NCBI GenBank assembly: GCA_041917055.1
Contig: JAYRYJ010000002.1
Span: 1 to 64,000, forward strand
Length of the DNA: 64,000 nt
Source of the DNA: Pseudaquidulcibacter sp041917055
GTDB lineage: Bacteria > Pseudomonadota > Alphaproteobacteria > Caulobacterales > Aquidulcibacteraceae
Reading direction: 5' to 3'
A program made the position numbers and the translations under genes. The notes beneath the pieces were generated by a model that saw nothing but the letters and a program-made list of their open reading frames with translations, was not told the DNA's origin and made no database searches. Below are positions 8,162 to 17,719 of the stretch, piece after piece. Each line of letters starts with the position of its first letter. Within the stretch, counting starts at the first letter, position 1.

Positions 8162-9156
8162 TGTTTACCATGACTTCAAAATCATTTGCAGGTATTTCAC
8201 TTGCTGCTTCAGTTGCATTAGCGGGTTGCGTTTCACCCGTTGCAGTTCATAAAGGCAATTATGCGGTTCCAATCGGTGGTTCACCCGTAACGGCAAATAC
8301 CACACCATATTCTACTGCTTTGGTTTGCTTAGGCAATTTTGCGCGCACCAATGGCATTAAAGGCCCGAAAATCGCGGTCGGTCGTATTCTTGATTATACC
8401 GGAAAATCCGATGCTGAAGGCGGTCGCCAAATTACCCAAGGCGGTTCTTTGATGGCAATTTCAGCTTTTGGTAAAGCAGGCGCAAGATTGGTTGAACGCT
8501 TTGACACTTCGGTTTCCGAACTTGAATTAAAATATGCCAATAACCGCCTTATCGGTGAAGAAGGCACGGATTTCCGCAAAATCCTTGCAGGTCAAGTTCC
8601 TGGTTCTGATTTCTATCTAATTGGTGGTATCACCGAATTGAACTATAATATTCGTTCAGTTGGTTCCGACAATTTCATAGGCGATCGCCGCGCAGACAAA
8701 ACCAAAGGCATTGTTAATGGCAAACTTTATGTAATGAATGTCGGCCTTGACCTTCGTTTGATTGACACCAAAACGCTTGAAGTCGTTGATGTGATTTCTT
8801 ATCAAAAACAAATCATCGGTCATGAAGTCGGTCTTGGTTATTTCCGCTTCTTTGACAATCTCACTGTCGATTTAGGTGCAGGCGAACGTTCGCAAGAGCC
8901 AATTCAATTGGCGGTTCGCTCGGTAATCGAACGCGCTGTTGTTGAAATGATGGCAAATATTTATGGTGTGCCGGGTGCAGGTGTCTGTGGCAATAGCTTC
9001 GGACCAAATGGCGACCCAATGGGCCCGATTGGCACAACTGGCGCATTCATTCCGCGCTCTGAAGCTACATTTGGTGACGGCGTTGATCGCGCACAGCCTT
9101 ATGAATGGAAAGACGTCGGCGGCAAAAAACCACTTCTTCGTGGCTTTGGCAATTAA
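8161..9156 (+). CDS. hfaB: CsgG/HfaB-family outer-membrane secretion lipoprotein
   Basis: A 331-residue protein with a lipoprotein signal ending in the lipobox LAGC (Cys22). The body matches the CsgG/HfaB family: IAVGRILDYTGKSDAEGGRQ near residue 60, then RLVERFDTSVSELELKYANN, a DFYLIGGITELNYNI strand and GLDLRLIDTKTLEVVD. In curli biogenesis CsgG forms the outer-membrane pore that exports amyloid subunits; HfaB is thought to do the same for HfaA and HfaD. One-base overlap with hfaA indicates coupling. The C-terminal tail is Gly/Pro-rich and specific to HfaB-like members. Confidence 0.92.
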   Translation: MFTMTSKSFAGISLAASVALAGCVSPVAVHKGNYAVPIGGSPVTANTTPYSTALVCLGNFARTNGIKGPKIAVGRILDYTGKSDAEGGRQITQGGSLMAISAFGKAGARLVERFDTSVSELELKYANNRLIGEEGTDFRKILAGQVPGSDFYLIGGITELNYNIRSVGSDNFIGDRRADKTKGIVNGKLYVMNVGLDLRLIDTKTLEVVDVISYQKQIIGHEVGLGYFRFFDNLTVDLGAGERSQEPIQLAVRSVIERAVVEMMANIYGVPGAGVCGNSFGPNGDPMGPIGTTGAFIPRSEATFGDGVDRAQPYEWKDVGGKKPLLRGFGN

Positions 9157-9217
9157 TTAATCGACGATTAGAAAATCGTTGCAACCCAATGAAATGCTCT
9201 CAAGATTGAGGGTAGTG

Positions 9218-10561
9218 ATGAAATTTGACTTGAAAAACATTATTGTCGGCGTTTTCGCATTCGCGCCAATCGCATTCCCGCATATTGCATCTGCCCAACA
9301 AGCAGCCAATTCATGCGGCGATCTGATTGTCACCTGCCCGCCTGCCAAAACCCATGATTTGACGCAGGTGCAAGCGGCGGACGTTACTGCGACTGTCACG
9401 ATTAACGGTACGCAAATCAATTTCACCATTCCGGGTTGGGACGGTGTTACACAACCGGCAACAGTGACAGCCAACGATATTGCATCAAGTTCAAATGCAA
9501 TCGGCAATACAATCACAGTTCAATCGGTCGATACGACGCCTGTCAATTATTCGTCAGATCAAACTACTAGTTCGGTTATTAGTTCAACCAATAGTTTGAC
9601 CACTTTGGCGCAAGTTCCCGGCCTTACAACAATGGTCGGCACCGCCTATGGTAATAGCACGCAAGCCAAAACCGTCCTTTCGGGAATGGACTTTTACGCG
9701 CTTCAAAATTCTTCCGGCACAATCAATGCCGATGTTTCGGCAAATACCGCGCCGGGCATTGGAATTATGACCATGAATTCCCAAGCCAGCGCGAATATGG
9801 TCGCGACCTCCGGCGAATACGGTCAAATGAACACGGTTTCCAATCAAGCCAATAGCGCGATTGTCAATGCCGATACCAATGCAATTATGTGCTGCAACGT
9901 TACTTCGGTTTCGTTGAATGCCCTTGCTTCCGGAAATACTGCGGTCAATGCCTCGTCTTCTTCCACAGCTTATTCTTGGATTGCGCAAAATAATGTCGGC
10001 GCGATTAATGCCAATTCGGTTTTGACGACAGACACCGGTGCCGGACTAAATGTTACATCTCAAGCGGCTGGCAATTCGGGATTTCTCGATAATCACTGGG
10101 GCTATTCCGAATTAGCGGGTTATCAATATCAAAACGGCAATATCACCGCAAATTCTTCGCTAAACTCAGGCTGGTTTTTGGATACGGCAATTGCAGGAAG
10201 TGCGGCACAGGGTAATAGTTTAGTTTTATCGTCAATCGCATCAGACGGACGCATTTTGGCAACCCAAGTAACTGATATTACAGGTGCAATTGACGCAACC
10301 ACTGATTTCTTTGCGACCACAAATTATGGTGTCGGTATTGTCACAGCATCCGCCGCCGGAAACGGCTTGGTCGGATTTGCATGTTCGGCCTGTGGCTCAC
10401 CGGGAATTGGTATGTATGGCGATACAATGCAAACCAATGGTGCAAACGGCACCGCGACCATTAATATGAATAATTACGGCACTGGCTGGGCCAATGCCTA
10501 TGGCGTTGCGGCGGGCAATAGCGCGACCTTCATCGCGCAAAACGGGCAACAGGTTCACTGA
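9218..10561 (+). CDS. hfaD: Holdfast anchor protein HfaD
   Basis: A 447-residue exported protein; the start at ATG 9218 follows GAGG (9208-9211) by six bases and gives a normal signal peptide ending ASAQQ. An upstream in-frame TTG (9179) has no support. The mature protein is rich in Ala, Asn, Ser, Thr and Gly with repeated short strands such as AAGNSGF, ASGNTAVN and AAGNGL, consistent with a beta-solenoid or amyloid-like surface protein. Position as third gene of hfaABD and followed at once by a terminator support HfaD, which in Caulobacter anchors the holdfast at the cell surface. Confidence 0.8.
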   Translation: MKFDLKNIIVGVFAFAPIAFPHIASAQQAANSCGDLIVTCPPAKTHDLTQVQAADVTATVTINGTQINFTIPGWDGVTQPATVTANDIASSSNAIGNTITVQSVDTTPVNYSSDQTTSSVISSTNSLTTLAQVPGLTTMVGTAYGNSTQAKTVLSGMDFYALQNSSGTINADVSANTAPGIGIMTMNSQASANMVATSGEYGQMNTVSNQANSAIVNADTNAIMCCNVTSVSLNALASGNTAVNASSSSTAYSWIAQNNVGAINANSVLTTDTGAGLNVTSQAAGNSGFLDNHWGYSELAGYQYQNGNITANSSLNSGWFLDTAIAGSAAQGNSLVLSSIASDGRILATQVTDITGAIDATTDFFATTNYGVGIVTASAAGNGLVGFACSACGSPGIGMYGDTMQTNGANGTATINMNNYGTGWANAYGVAAGNSATFIAQNGQQVH

Positions 10562-10601
10562 ATAATAACAATAATATAATAAGAAAAACATCCTACAAAT
10601 C

Positions 10602-10628
10602 TGCCGCCCCCGGGCGGCATTTTTTTTA
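10602..10628 (+). terminator. Intrinsic terminator of the hfa operon
   Basis: TGCCGCCC (10602-10609) pairs perfectly with GGGCGGCA (10612-10619) across a two-base loop, followed by eight T residues. It is 41 bases after the hfaD stop and on the same strand. Confidence 0.93.
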
Positions 10629-10659
10629 GAAGTATTTTCGGCTTTCCGATGCCGCCCTA

Positions 10660-11979
10660 TCAATCACTTAAGACATTCCGCCGATAGCTTTCCGGGGGGA
10701 GTGGCGCGGTTCTTACTGAAAGGAGATTGGCATCAATCGTATCGGTTTCGTCATAGGGCCATTTTTCGGCTTTTTTTGGATACCATACTTGGCAATCTTC
10801 GCCTAAATCACTCATGGAAACCATGAGGCTGTCACCAACAATTATTTCATCTTCGAGATCGTCAGACTTATAGTTTTGCTTCAATAATTCAAGAACAGAA
10901 AGGGCGGTGCCGCCTGCCAATTTGGCTTCGTCATAATTATCGGTTTCCATCGCACTGCCGAAAATCGCAATCATGATTTCAAAGCAAAATAAAACCGCAC
11001 TTTCGCAAGGAAGAATATGGAAGGCATGAAATGCATTTGTCGCGCAATTGCGAAATGTGGCAAGCGCTTTTTTATGGTTCTCCATGCCGAAATAATATTT
11101 ACCGACGGAAAATTCAATTTCGCCTTTCAGGCTAATTCCTGAATAGGTTTCCATTGATGCTTTCGGTATTTTCTTTATCAAAGCCTTTAAAGCATTAATT
11201 TGAGTTTCGACTTTCGACCCCTCTTCAAACGCTTCGAGGAATGTGTCTTCCAATAATTGAAATTCTTCGAAAATAGTTTCAAGTTGTCCTTTGGTTTCTA
11301 TGTCCAGTTCTTCTAATTCAATAATCTGCGCGTATTCATAATCGTCAAGGCTCAAAGGAATCGGAAGGTCGGAAACATCAAAAGGCCAAAGGCTAAAATG
11401 CTCATTCGGCTCAAAATAAGGCATTTTGTCCATTTTGAGCTGCTTTTTGGTTTCTATAATATACTCCCAAAATTGGCTGAATTCTTCAAAAATATCAGGA
11501 AAACTGGTTTGTGCCTTTATCAAATAATTTTCCATCGACCCTAAAATCAAAGTGTTTTCTTCGCGAATTTCACTTGAAACCTCACCTTCATCACGCGTGG
11601 CGGCAGCTGAAAGATTGCGCGATAATTGCGACATAAGGTTTTTCAACAAAGAATAAAAGACTTCCTTTTTTTTAAGGATAAGAAAACAAATTTGCATCTC
11701 ACTAATTGCAGCACGACCAAAGTGCGTCGCTTTTTCGAAATCCATAATTTTTTCATAAATCATGGATGTAAAACCGTAAATCTCACCGCGCACTGCGCGA
11801 TTATCGATTGGGTTTGCATCTTGGTCATCTTCAAGAATTTTCAAAGCTTCTGTCGTTTTTTTGACAAATAGCGGGATTTTTTCCGGTAAGTTCGCTGCGT
11901 CGCATGAAGAAATAGCTGCAGATTCTCGTTCAAGGACTTCATAGGCCAATTCTTGTGGTGATGATTTCGCCTTTACCAT
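10660..11979 (-). CDS. Uncharacterised acidic helical protein
   Basis: A 439-residue protein that I do not recognise. There is no signal peptide or membrane segment. It is acidic and predicted to be mostly helical, with stretches such as EELDIETKGQLETIFEEFQ and FSVGKYYFGMENHKKALATF that resemble TPR-type helix pairs. A cytoplasmic scaffold or adaptor is possible, but no family can be named. The start ATG follows GGGGCGGAT. It is transcribed towards the hfa terminator and lies downstream of the LacI-type gene in the same direction, with a 119-base gap that could hold its own promoter. Confidence 0.75.
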   Translation of the reverse strand: MVKAKSSPQELAYEVLERESAAISSCDAANLPEKIPLFVKKTTEALKILEDDQDANPIDNRAVRGEIYGFTSMIYEKIMDFEKATHFGRAAISEMQICFLILKKKEVFYSLLKNLMSQLSRNLSAAATRDEGEVSSEIREENTLILGSMENYLIKAQTSFPDIFEEFSQFWEYIIETKKQLKMDKMPYFEPNEHFSLWPFDVSDLPIPLSLDDYEYAQIIELEELDIETKGQLETIFEEFQLLEDTFLEAFEEGSKVETQINALKALIKKIPKASMETYSGISLKGEIEFSVGKYYFGMENHKKALATFRNCATNAFHAFHILPCESAVLFCFEIMIAIFGSAMETDNYDEAKLAGGTALSVLELLKQNYKSDDLEDEIIVGDSLMVSMSDLGEDCQVWYPKKAEKWPYDETDTIDANLLSVRTAPLPPESYRRNVLSD

Positions 11980-12098
11980 ATCCGCCCCGAATCTTTAATA
12001 AGTAAAATAACTATCACTCGAATAGGATAATACAAGTTGCGAATTGCGTTAAAACTGCGCAATGGTATGCGACATAAAGTAATTTGCGGGATAGAATT

Positions 12099-13079
12099 TC
12101 AGGATGCGCGAACGGTGATATTTGTCGGTAATAATTCGCTTTGCGGATTTTTACCCTCTATTTTTTCTAGGATCTTGTCCGCAAGTTTTTCGCCACCTTC
12201 ACGCCATTTTTGATGAATTGAAGTTAAGGGCGGTGCGAAACTTGCGCCCATTTGGGTGTCGTCGTATCCGATAATTGAAACTTGTTGCGGGATTTGAATG
12301 TTTGCTTCGATCAATCCACGCGCGAAGCCCATTGCTAAAATATCGCTTGAGGCCATTACGCCATCAAATTTTGCACCATGACTGATTAATGATTCTGCGG
12401 CCCCTAAACCAGCCGAGAAAGTGAAATCACATGAAATTTGCGCTATTATCTCAGCGCCACCTTTTTGCGCAGCGCTTTTAAAGCCTTCAAACCTGTCAGC
12501 AATTTCGGCGTGACGAATATCACCCAAAAAAACCAATCTTCTCCGCCCTAAATCAATCAATCGCTCTGCGCTCAGTTCGCCGCCGTGGAAATTGTCGGAT
12601 CCAACCACACAATAATTCGCATTTTTATGCAAAGAACCCCAAACCACCATCGGGATTTTAAGACCCTCAATGGTGCGAACGGCGTCATCATTAGTTCCCT
12701 GCCCCAACAAAATCAGACCGTCCAAGCTACTCATAAATGAGGAATTTATTTCGCCAATCGTTGTCAATAATAAAGAATAACCGGAAATTGTTAGCGTTTG
12801 TAATATGCCACCAATAAGGCCCAAAGGATAAGAATCCGACATGTGGCGATCCGGACTTGAGTGCATGTCAATCACGACGCCAATTATATATGACCGACTG
12901 GATTTCAGGGAACGTGCAAATTGATTAATTTGAAATCCGTTTTCAGCTGCAATTTTCAAAATCCGAGTTTTTGTCTCAGGATTCATCGCAAAGCCATCTC
13001 GAAAAGCGCGCGAAACAGTGATTTTTGAAACCCCCGCCAGTTTCGCAATATCCGCCATTGTGAATTTAGTTTTTGCCAT
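12099..13079 (-). CDS. LacI-family transcriptional regulator
   Basis: A 326-residue protein with an N-terminal LacI helix-turn-helix (MADIAKLAGVSKITVSRAFR, residues 8-27), a hinge region, and a periplasmic-binding-protein-like ligand domain (IIGVVIDM, DGLILLGQG, GSDNFHGGELSAERLIDLG, GVMASSDILAMGFARGL, VSIIGYDD). Family members mostly repress sugar-use genes and respond to a sugar. It is divergent from mobA with 71 bases between. Its effector and targets cannot be read directly; the LacI-type operator at 30713-30735 in front of the GH94 gene is one candidate target. No sugar gene is adjacent. Confidence 0.92.
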   Translation of the reverse strand: MAKTKFTMADIAKLAGVSKITVSRAFRDGFAMNPETKTRILKIAAENGFQINQFARSLKSSRSYIIGVVIDMHSSPDRHMSDSYPLGLIGGILQTLTISGYSLLLTTIGEINSSFMSSLDGLILLGQGTNDDAVRTIEGLKIPMVVWGSLHKNANYCVVGSDNFHGGELSAERLIDLGRRRLVFLGDIRHAEIADRFEGFKSAAQKGGAEIIAQISCDFTFSAGLGAAESLISHGAKFDGVMASSDILAMGFARGLIEANIQIPQQVSIIGYDDTQMGASFAPPLTSIHQKWREGGEKLADKILEKIEGKNPQSELLPTNITVRAS

Positions 13080-13115
13080 TATAGCCCCAAATTCTTATGT
13101 AATTTCGCTTTGAAA

Positions 13116-13142
13116 TTGTCAAATCGACAAAAACCCTATAAT
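13116..13142 (+). promoter_or_regulatory. Promoter of mobA, possibly giving a leaderless transcript
   Basis: A perfect TATAAT lies at 13137-13142, only eight bases before the mobA ATG, with TTGTCA at 13116-13121 as the likely -35 (15-base spacing, a little short). Transcription would begin at or next to the start codon. There is no purine-rich ribosome site before the ATG. Confidence 0.5.
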
Positions 13143-13150
13143 CGAAGCAA

Positions 13151-13702
13151 ATGAAAATTGCGGGCATTATTCTTTCTGGTGGTAAGTCAATTCGCATGGG
13201 GCAGAATAAAGCCTTATTATCTTATAAAAACGCCCGTCTCATTGATTTTGTTGCAAAAATCTTGCACGACGCTGGTATTGGGACAATTTTCACCAGTGGT
13301 AATGTCGCGGGTTTTGAACCTATAATCGACAAAATTTCTAATAAAGGGCCGGTCGCAGGAATTTGCAGCAGCATTTTGGAAATTGAAGATTTCGACCAGG
13401 TTTTGTTCTGTCCTGTCGATTTACCTTTATTAAAGAGCGAAACCATAAAGCACTTGCTTTTGGATAGACCTGAATTGGTAAGGTTTGAATTCGAACCAAT
13501 GCCATTCCTTTTGAAACTTGATGAAAAAACCAAGATTATTGCGGAAAAAGTCTTGGATGAACTGGAATTCCATGATTATTCAGTCAAAAAATTCCAGTCG
13601 CACTTTCAAATAAAAGAAATCGCCACAAATGAAAGCATTTTACAAAGCCTTACCAATACCAATAATCCAAACGAATGGGCGAAAATAAATGGCGGGAACT
13701 GA
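13151..13702 (+). CDS. mobA: Molybdenum cofactor guanylyltransferase MobA
   Basis: A 183-residue nucleotidyltransferase. It has the MobA signature LSGGKSIRMGQNKALL (residues 8-23), the KGPVAGI segment, and CPVDLPLL (the metal-binding Asp). MobA attaches GMP to molybdopterin to form the guanine dinucleotide cofactor. No molybdoenzyme gene is in the window. The 3' end overlaps vanW by 14 bases. The protein is slightly shorter than the typical 190-200 residues but complete. Confidence 0.88.
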   Translation: MKIAGIILSGGKSIRMGQNKALLSYKNARLIDFVAKILHDAGIGTIFTSGNVAGFEPIIDKISNKGPVAGICSSILEIEDFDQVLFCPVDLPLLKSETIKHLLLDRPELVRFEFEPMPFLLKLDEKTKIIAEKVLDELEFHDYSVKKFQSHFQIKEIATNESILQSLTNTNNPNEWAKINGGN

Positions 13703-14312
13703 TTTTAGGAAACTTATCAACAATGCCGAATTCTTTGTAAAATCACGGATTTTGATGGTTTTGCGCGCTATTAAAAACGCAAAGAATCCATTGATAATTC
13801 ACAATCCCCGCATCGGCATAGAGAAAGGCAAAATAATTGCCAAAGTTTCGAGCACTTTGTTCACCAAAATCGATCCCGGGCAAGAAGAATTGCGCAATGG
13901 CAAAATCGCCAATCTTCGCCATTGTGCGCATAAACTAAATGGAATTTTTATTTCCAAAGGTGAAGTTTTCAGTTTTTGGCGTCAAATTGGAAGGCCGAGT
14001 GCAAAAAACGGCTTTGTCAAAGGCCGCGAAATTAGAAATGGCGTTCTAATCCCCTCTGTCGGTGGCGGCATTTGCCAATTAAGTTCAAGTCTTTATCAAT
14101 TGGCATTAAAATCAGATTGCGAAATAATTGAACGTTATGGTCACACCAAAGTTTTCGAAGGCGCGGCCTTCCCCGCCGGCGAAGATGCAAACGTATTTTG
14201 GAATTATATAGATTTCCGTTTTCGCCCAAATCAAGATGTCATATTGGGTGTAAAAGTTAGTGACGACAAACTCGAGGTCATATTGTTTAAAACAATGGAA
14301 ATCGAGACTTAA
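13689..14312 (+). CDS. VanW-family protein
   Basis: A 207-residue protein carrying the VanW domain, clearest at HKLNGIFISKGEVFSFWRQIG, KNGFVKGREI and SVGGGICQLSSSLYQLALKS. The family is named after a gene in vancomycin-resistance clusters, but its biochemical role is unknown; resistance should not be assumed. It overlaps mobA by 14 bases, indicating joint translation. No clear signal peptide or membrane anchor, unlike many larger VanW proteins that carry additional extracytoplasmic domains. Confidence 0.85.
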   Translation: MAGTDFRKLINNAEFFVKSRILMVLRAIKNAKNPLIIHNPRIGIEKGKIIAKVSSTLFTKIDPGQEELRNGKIANLRHCAHKLNGIFISKGEVFSFWRQIGRPSAKNGFVKGREIRNGVLIPSVGGGICQLSSSLYQLALKSDCEIIERYGHTKVFEGAAFPAGEDANVFWNYIDFRFRPNQDVILGVKVSDDKLEVILFKTMEIET

Positions 14313-14383
14313 ATTTTCTCAATCATGCTTGCCTTTTATCCTTGCAAAACCCAAACAACGGCTTTATAGACCCACGGCTTCAA

Positions 14384-14418
14384 AGGCCCTTCGCGATTCA
14401 ATACGCGGGGGCTTTTTT
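14384..14418 (+). terminator. Probable terminator between vanW and carB
   Basis: CGCG (14392-14395) pairs with CGCG (14404-14407), extended outward by imperfect pairing of AAAGGCCCTT with GGGGCTTTT (one or two bulges and G.T pairs), and followed by six T residues (14413-14418). It ends 23 bases before the carB ATG, so it could also act as an attenuator of carB if transcription starts upstream. Confidence 0.5.
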
Positions 14419-14441
14419 GCGAATTGGGAAAAGGACGAAAA

Positions 14442-17400
14442 ATGCCAAAGCGCACGGATATCAAATCAATACTCATAATTGGTGCAGGCCCGATTATTAT
14501 CGGTCAAGCGTGTGAGTTTGACTATTCGGGTGTACAGGCTGTGAAAGCTCTAAAAGAAGAAGGCTATCGCGTGATTTTGGTCAATTCCAATCCCGCGACT
14601 ATTATGACCGACCCCAATTTGGCGGATGCAACCTATATCGAACCAATTACCCCAAAAGTAGTTGAAAAAATCCTTGAGGCCGAACGTCCGGACGCAATTT
14701 TGCCGACCATGGGCGGTCAAACCGCGCTTAATTGCGCATTGTCATTATATAAATCGGGCGTATTAGATCGCCTTGGCATTGAAATGATTGGCGCCAAGCC
14801 CGAGGCCATTGAGAAAGCCGAAGACAGACAATTATTCCGCGACGCCATGGACAAAATCGGCCTTGAAAGCCCGAAAAGCTTTGTTGCCCATACGTTGGAA
14901 CAGGCCGAAGAGGCTTTATCTGTAATCGGTCTTCCCGCCATTATTCGCCCTTCATTCACTTTGGGTGGCACGGGCGGCGGTATTGCTTATAATGAAAAAG
15001 AATTCCGCAATATCGTTTTGGGTGGCCTTGACGCAAGCCCGACCACAGAAGTTTTGGTCGAAGAAAGCGTTTTGGGCTGGAAAGAATATGAAATGGAAGT
15101 CGTGCGCGACAAGCATGACAATTGCATAATCATTTGTTCGATTGAAAACCTCGACCCTATGGGCGTGCATACCGGTGATTCTATCACTATCGCCCCTGCC
15201 CTAACTTTGACTGACAAAGAATATCAAAGAATGCGCGACGCGAGTATTGCGGTTTTGCGTGAAATCGGGGTCGAAACCGGCGGCTCGAATGTTCAATTTG
15301 CGTTAGATCCAAAGACAGGTCGTATGACGGTGATTGAAATGAACCCGCGCGTTTCACGCTCTTCGGCTTTGGCATCAAAGGCCACCGGCTTCCCGATTGC
15401 CAAAGTCGCGGCGAAATTGGCAATAGGCTATACTTTGGACGAAATCGGTAATGATATTACAGGCGGGGCAATGCCTGCGTCTTTTGAACCGACAATTGAT
15501 TATATCGTAACCAAAATTCCGCGTTTTGCCTTTGAAAAATATAAAGGTTCGGACCCAACGCTTACCACAATGATGAAATCGGTTGGTGAGGCAATGGCAA
15601 TCGGGCGCACTTTTAATGAAAGTTTCCAAAAAGCCCTGCGTTCTTTGGAAACCGGACTATCCGGCCTCGATGAAATTGCAGGGTTTGAAGACAATGAGGT
15701 TTTGAAGGCTAAACTCGCAATCCCTAATCCGGAGCGGATATTATTGGTCGGACAGGCTTTCCGCCAAGGGCTTTCTGTTGACGAAATCCATGCCGCATCA
15801 AAAATAGACCATTGGTTTTTGCGCGAAATTGAGAAGATTATTCAAATTGAGAATAATCTCAAATCATTTGGAATGCCGCAAACTGCCGATGATTGGCGTT
15901 TTGTGAAAGCAAATGGTTTTTCAGACGCAACATTGGCGAAAATCGCGGGCACTAATCAAAAAGAAATCGCTGCTGCGCGCCGTGCTTTGGGTGTTGTGCC
16001 ATCTTTCAAACGCATTGATACATGTTCGGCAGAGTTTCGCGCCGAAACCCCTTATATGTATTCATGCTATGAAATGCCAGATGGCAATGGAAAGGTCGAT
16101 TGCGAGAGTGAACCAACAAATCGCAAAAAAATCGTCATTCTTGGCGGTGGGCCGAATCGTATTGGTCAAGGAATTGAATTTGACTATTGCTGTTGCCACG
16201 CGGCATTTGCCTGTGAAGAAATGGGTTATGAATCCATTATGGTCAATTGCAATCCTGAAACGGTTTCAACCGATTATGACACTTCAGATAGGCTATATTT
16301 TGAACCTTTAACCCAAGAAGACGTAATCGAAATTATTCGCAAAGAGCAAGAAAACGGCGAATTATTGGGCGTTATCGTTCAATTCGGCGGTCAAACGCCT
16401 TTGAAACTCGCTAAACCATTGGAAGATGCTGGCATTCCGGTTCTTGGAACAAGTGTCGATTCCATCGATATTGCCGAAGACCGCGAACGTTTCCAAACCC
16501 TATTGCATGAAATCGGCCTGCAGCAACCGCGCAATGCCACTGCGCGCACTGAGGAAGAGGCTTTAGAAGGTGCAAATAAAGTCGGCTATCCGATTGTTGT
16601 TCGCCCTTCCTATGTGCTTGGCGGTCGTGCGATGGAAATCGTTCATGATGATTCATCACTAAAACGCTATGTTCGTGAAGCAGTGGTGGTTTCGGGCGAT
16701 AATCCGGTATTGATTGACCAATATTTGCGCGATGCTATCGAAATTGACGTTGACGCATTATGCGATGGCGAAAACGTATTTGTAGCCGGAATTATGGAAC
16801 ATATTGAAGAAGCAGGTATTCATTCCGGCGATTCCGCATGTGCCTTGCCGCCATATTCTTTGAAACCGGAAATTGTTACAGAAATTGAAAATCAGACCAT
16901 CAAACTTGCCAAAGCACTAAAGGTCAAGGGTCTTATGAATGTGCAATATGCGGTCAAAGATGGCGTGATTTATGTCCTTGAGGCCAATCCACGTGCCTCT
17001 CGTACCGCGCCATTTGTTGCCAAGGCGGTGAATATTCCAATCGCCTCAATCGCAGCAAAATTACAGGCCGGTGAAAAACTTTCGGGTTTTGGACTAAAAC
17101 CGAAAAAGCTGAACCATGTAGCAGTCAAAGAAGCGGTTTTCCCATTTGCGCGCTTCCAGGGGGTCGATCCAATTCTTGGCCCGGAAATGAAATCGACAGG
17201 AGAAGTTATGGGCATAGATACTGATTTTGCCCAGGCATTCTTAAAATCGCAAATGGGCGCGGGAATGCATCTACCGACAGGTGGCACGGTTTTCATTTCA
17301 GTTAAGAACAGCGACAAAGACGCGGTAATTGAAATCGGGCGTGAATTTGTCAAAGCCGGTTTTGATATTGTTGCCACCCATGGAACACAAATCGTTCTGG

Positions 17401-17672
17401 AACAAAATGGCGTACCGTCAAAGCGCATCAATAAATATGCCGAAGGCCGCCCAAACATTGTTGATGCCATTATTGACGGCAAAATCCAAATTGTGGTCAA
17501 TACGACAGAGGGTGCACAATCTTTGGCGGATAGTTTTTCAATTCGCCGATCGGCATTAATGGGGCAAGTTTCGTATTATACGACAATAAATGGCGCGCGC
17601 GCGGCAATTATGGCGATAAATTCCGACAAAAACCGCGAATTAACGGTAAAACCACTGCAGGCCTATGCTTGA
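14442..17672 (+). CDS. carB: Carbamoyl-phosphate synthase large subunit
   Basis: A 1076-residue protein, the normal size. The ATG at 14442 follows AAGGA (14431-14435) by six bases; an in-frame TTG at 14424 is less likely. The N-terminal ATP-grasp half starts IGAGPIIIGQACEFDYSG and has GGTGGGIAYNEKEF; the C-terminal half starts ILGGGPNRIGQGIEFDYC and has RPSYVLGGRAMEIV; the end is an MGS-like allosteric domain (FDIVATHGT). It makes carbamoyl phosphate for arginine and pyrimidine synthesis using ammonia delivered by CarA, which is not adjacent here. Confidence 0.98.
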   Translation: MPKRTDIKSILIIGAGPIIIGQACEFDYSGVQAVKALKEEGYRVILVNSNPATIMTDPNLADATYIEPITPKVVEKILEAERPDAILPTMGGQTALNCALSLYKSGVLDRLGIEMIGAKPEAIEKAEDRQLFRDAMDKIGLESPKSFVAHTLEQAEEALSVIGLPAIIRPSFTLGGTGGGIAYNEKEFRNIVLGGLDASPTTEVLVEESVLGWKEYEMEVVRDKHDNCIIICSIENLDPMGVHTGDSITIAPALTLTDKEYQRMRDASIAVLREIGVETGGSNVQFALDPKTGRMTVIEMNPRVSRSSALASKATGFPIAKVAAKLAIGYTLDEIGNDITGGAMPASFEPTIDYIVTKIPRFAFEKYKGSDPTLTTMMKSVGEAMAIGRTFNESFQKALRSLETGLSGLDEIAGFEDNEVLKAKLAIPNPERILLVGQAFRQGLSVDEIHAASKIDHWFLREIEKIIQIENNLKSFGMPQTADDWRFVKANGFSDATLAKIAGTNQKEIAAARRALGVVPSFKRIDTCSAEFRAETPYMYSCYEMPDGNGKVDCESEPTNRKKIVILGGGPNRIGQGIEFDYCCCHAAFACEEMGYESIMVNCNPETVSTDYDTSDRLYFEPLTQEDVIEIIRKEQENGELLGVIVQFGGQTPLKLAKPLEDAGIPVLGTSVDSIDIAEDRERFQTLLHEIGLQQPRNATARTEEEALEGANKVGYPIVVRPSYVLGGRAMEIVHDDSSLKRYVREAVVVSGDNPVLIDQYLRDAIEIDVDALCDGENVFVAGIMEHIEEAGIHSGDSACALPPYSLKPEIVTEIENQTIKLAKALKVKGLMNVQYAVKDGVIYVLEANPRASRTAPFVAKAVNIPIASIAAKLQAGEKLSGFGLKPKKLNHVAVKEAVFPFARFQGVDPILGPEMKSTGEVMGIDTDFAQAFLKSQMGAGMHLPTGGTVFISVKNSDKDAVIEIGREFVKAGFDIVATHGTQIVLEQNGVPSKRINKYAEGRPNIVDAIIDGKIQIVVNTTEGAQSLADSFSIRRSALMGQVSYYTTINGARAAIMAINSDKNRELTVKPLQAYA

Positions 17673-17697
17673 CAAAATGAGCTGAAAGACACTTAAT
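17669..17697 (+). promoter_or_regulatory. Possible promoter of greA
   Basis: TTGACA at 17669-17674 overlaps the carB stop codon and is followed 17 bases later by CTTAAT (17692-17697), a 4-of-6 match to TATAAT. The greA start is 23 bases further on. The -35 is perfect, the -10 weak. Confidence 0.4.
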
Positions 17698-17719
17698 TCA
17701 TCTTTAATGGAAATCCAAA

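Noticed and set aside
13080..13150. TATAAT at the lacI start (minus strand) as its promoter
   Set aside because: The hexamer overlaps the ATG itself, so transcription would start inside the gene, and a ribosome site (GGGGC) is present before the ATG.
13689..14312. The VanW gene as evidence of vancomycin resistance
   Set aside because: No vanHAX or vanRS gene is present, and VanW-domain proteins are widespread with unknown function.
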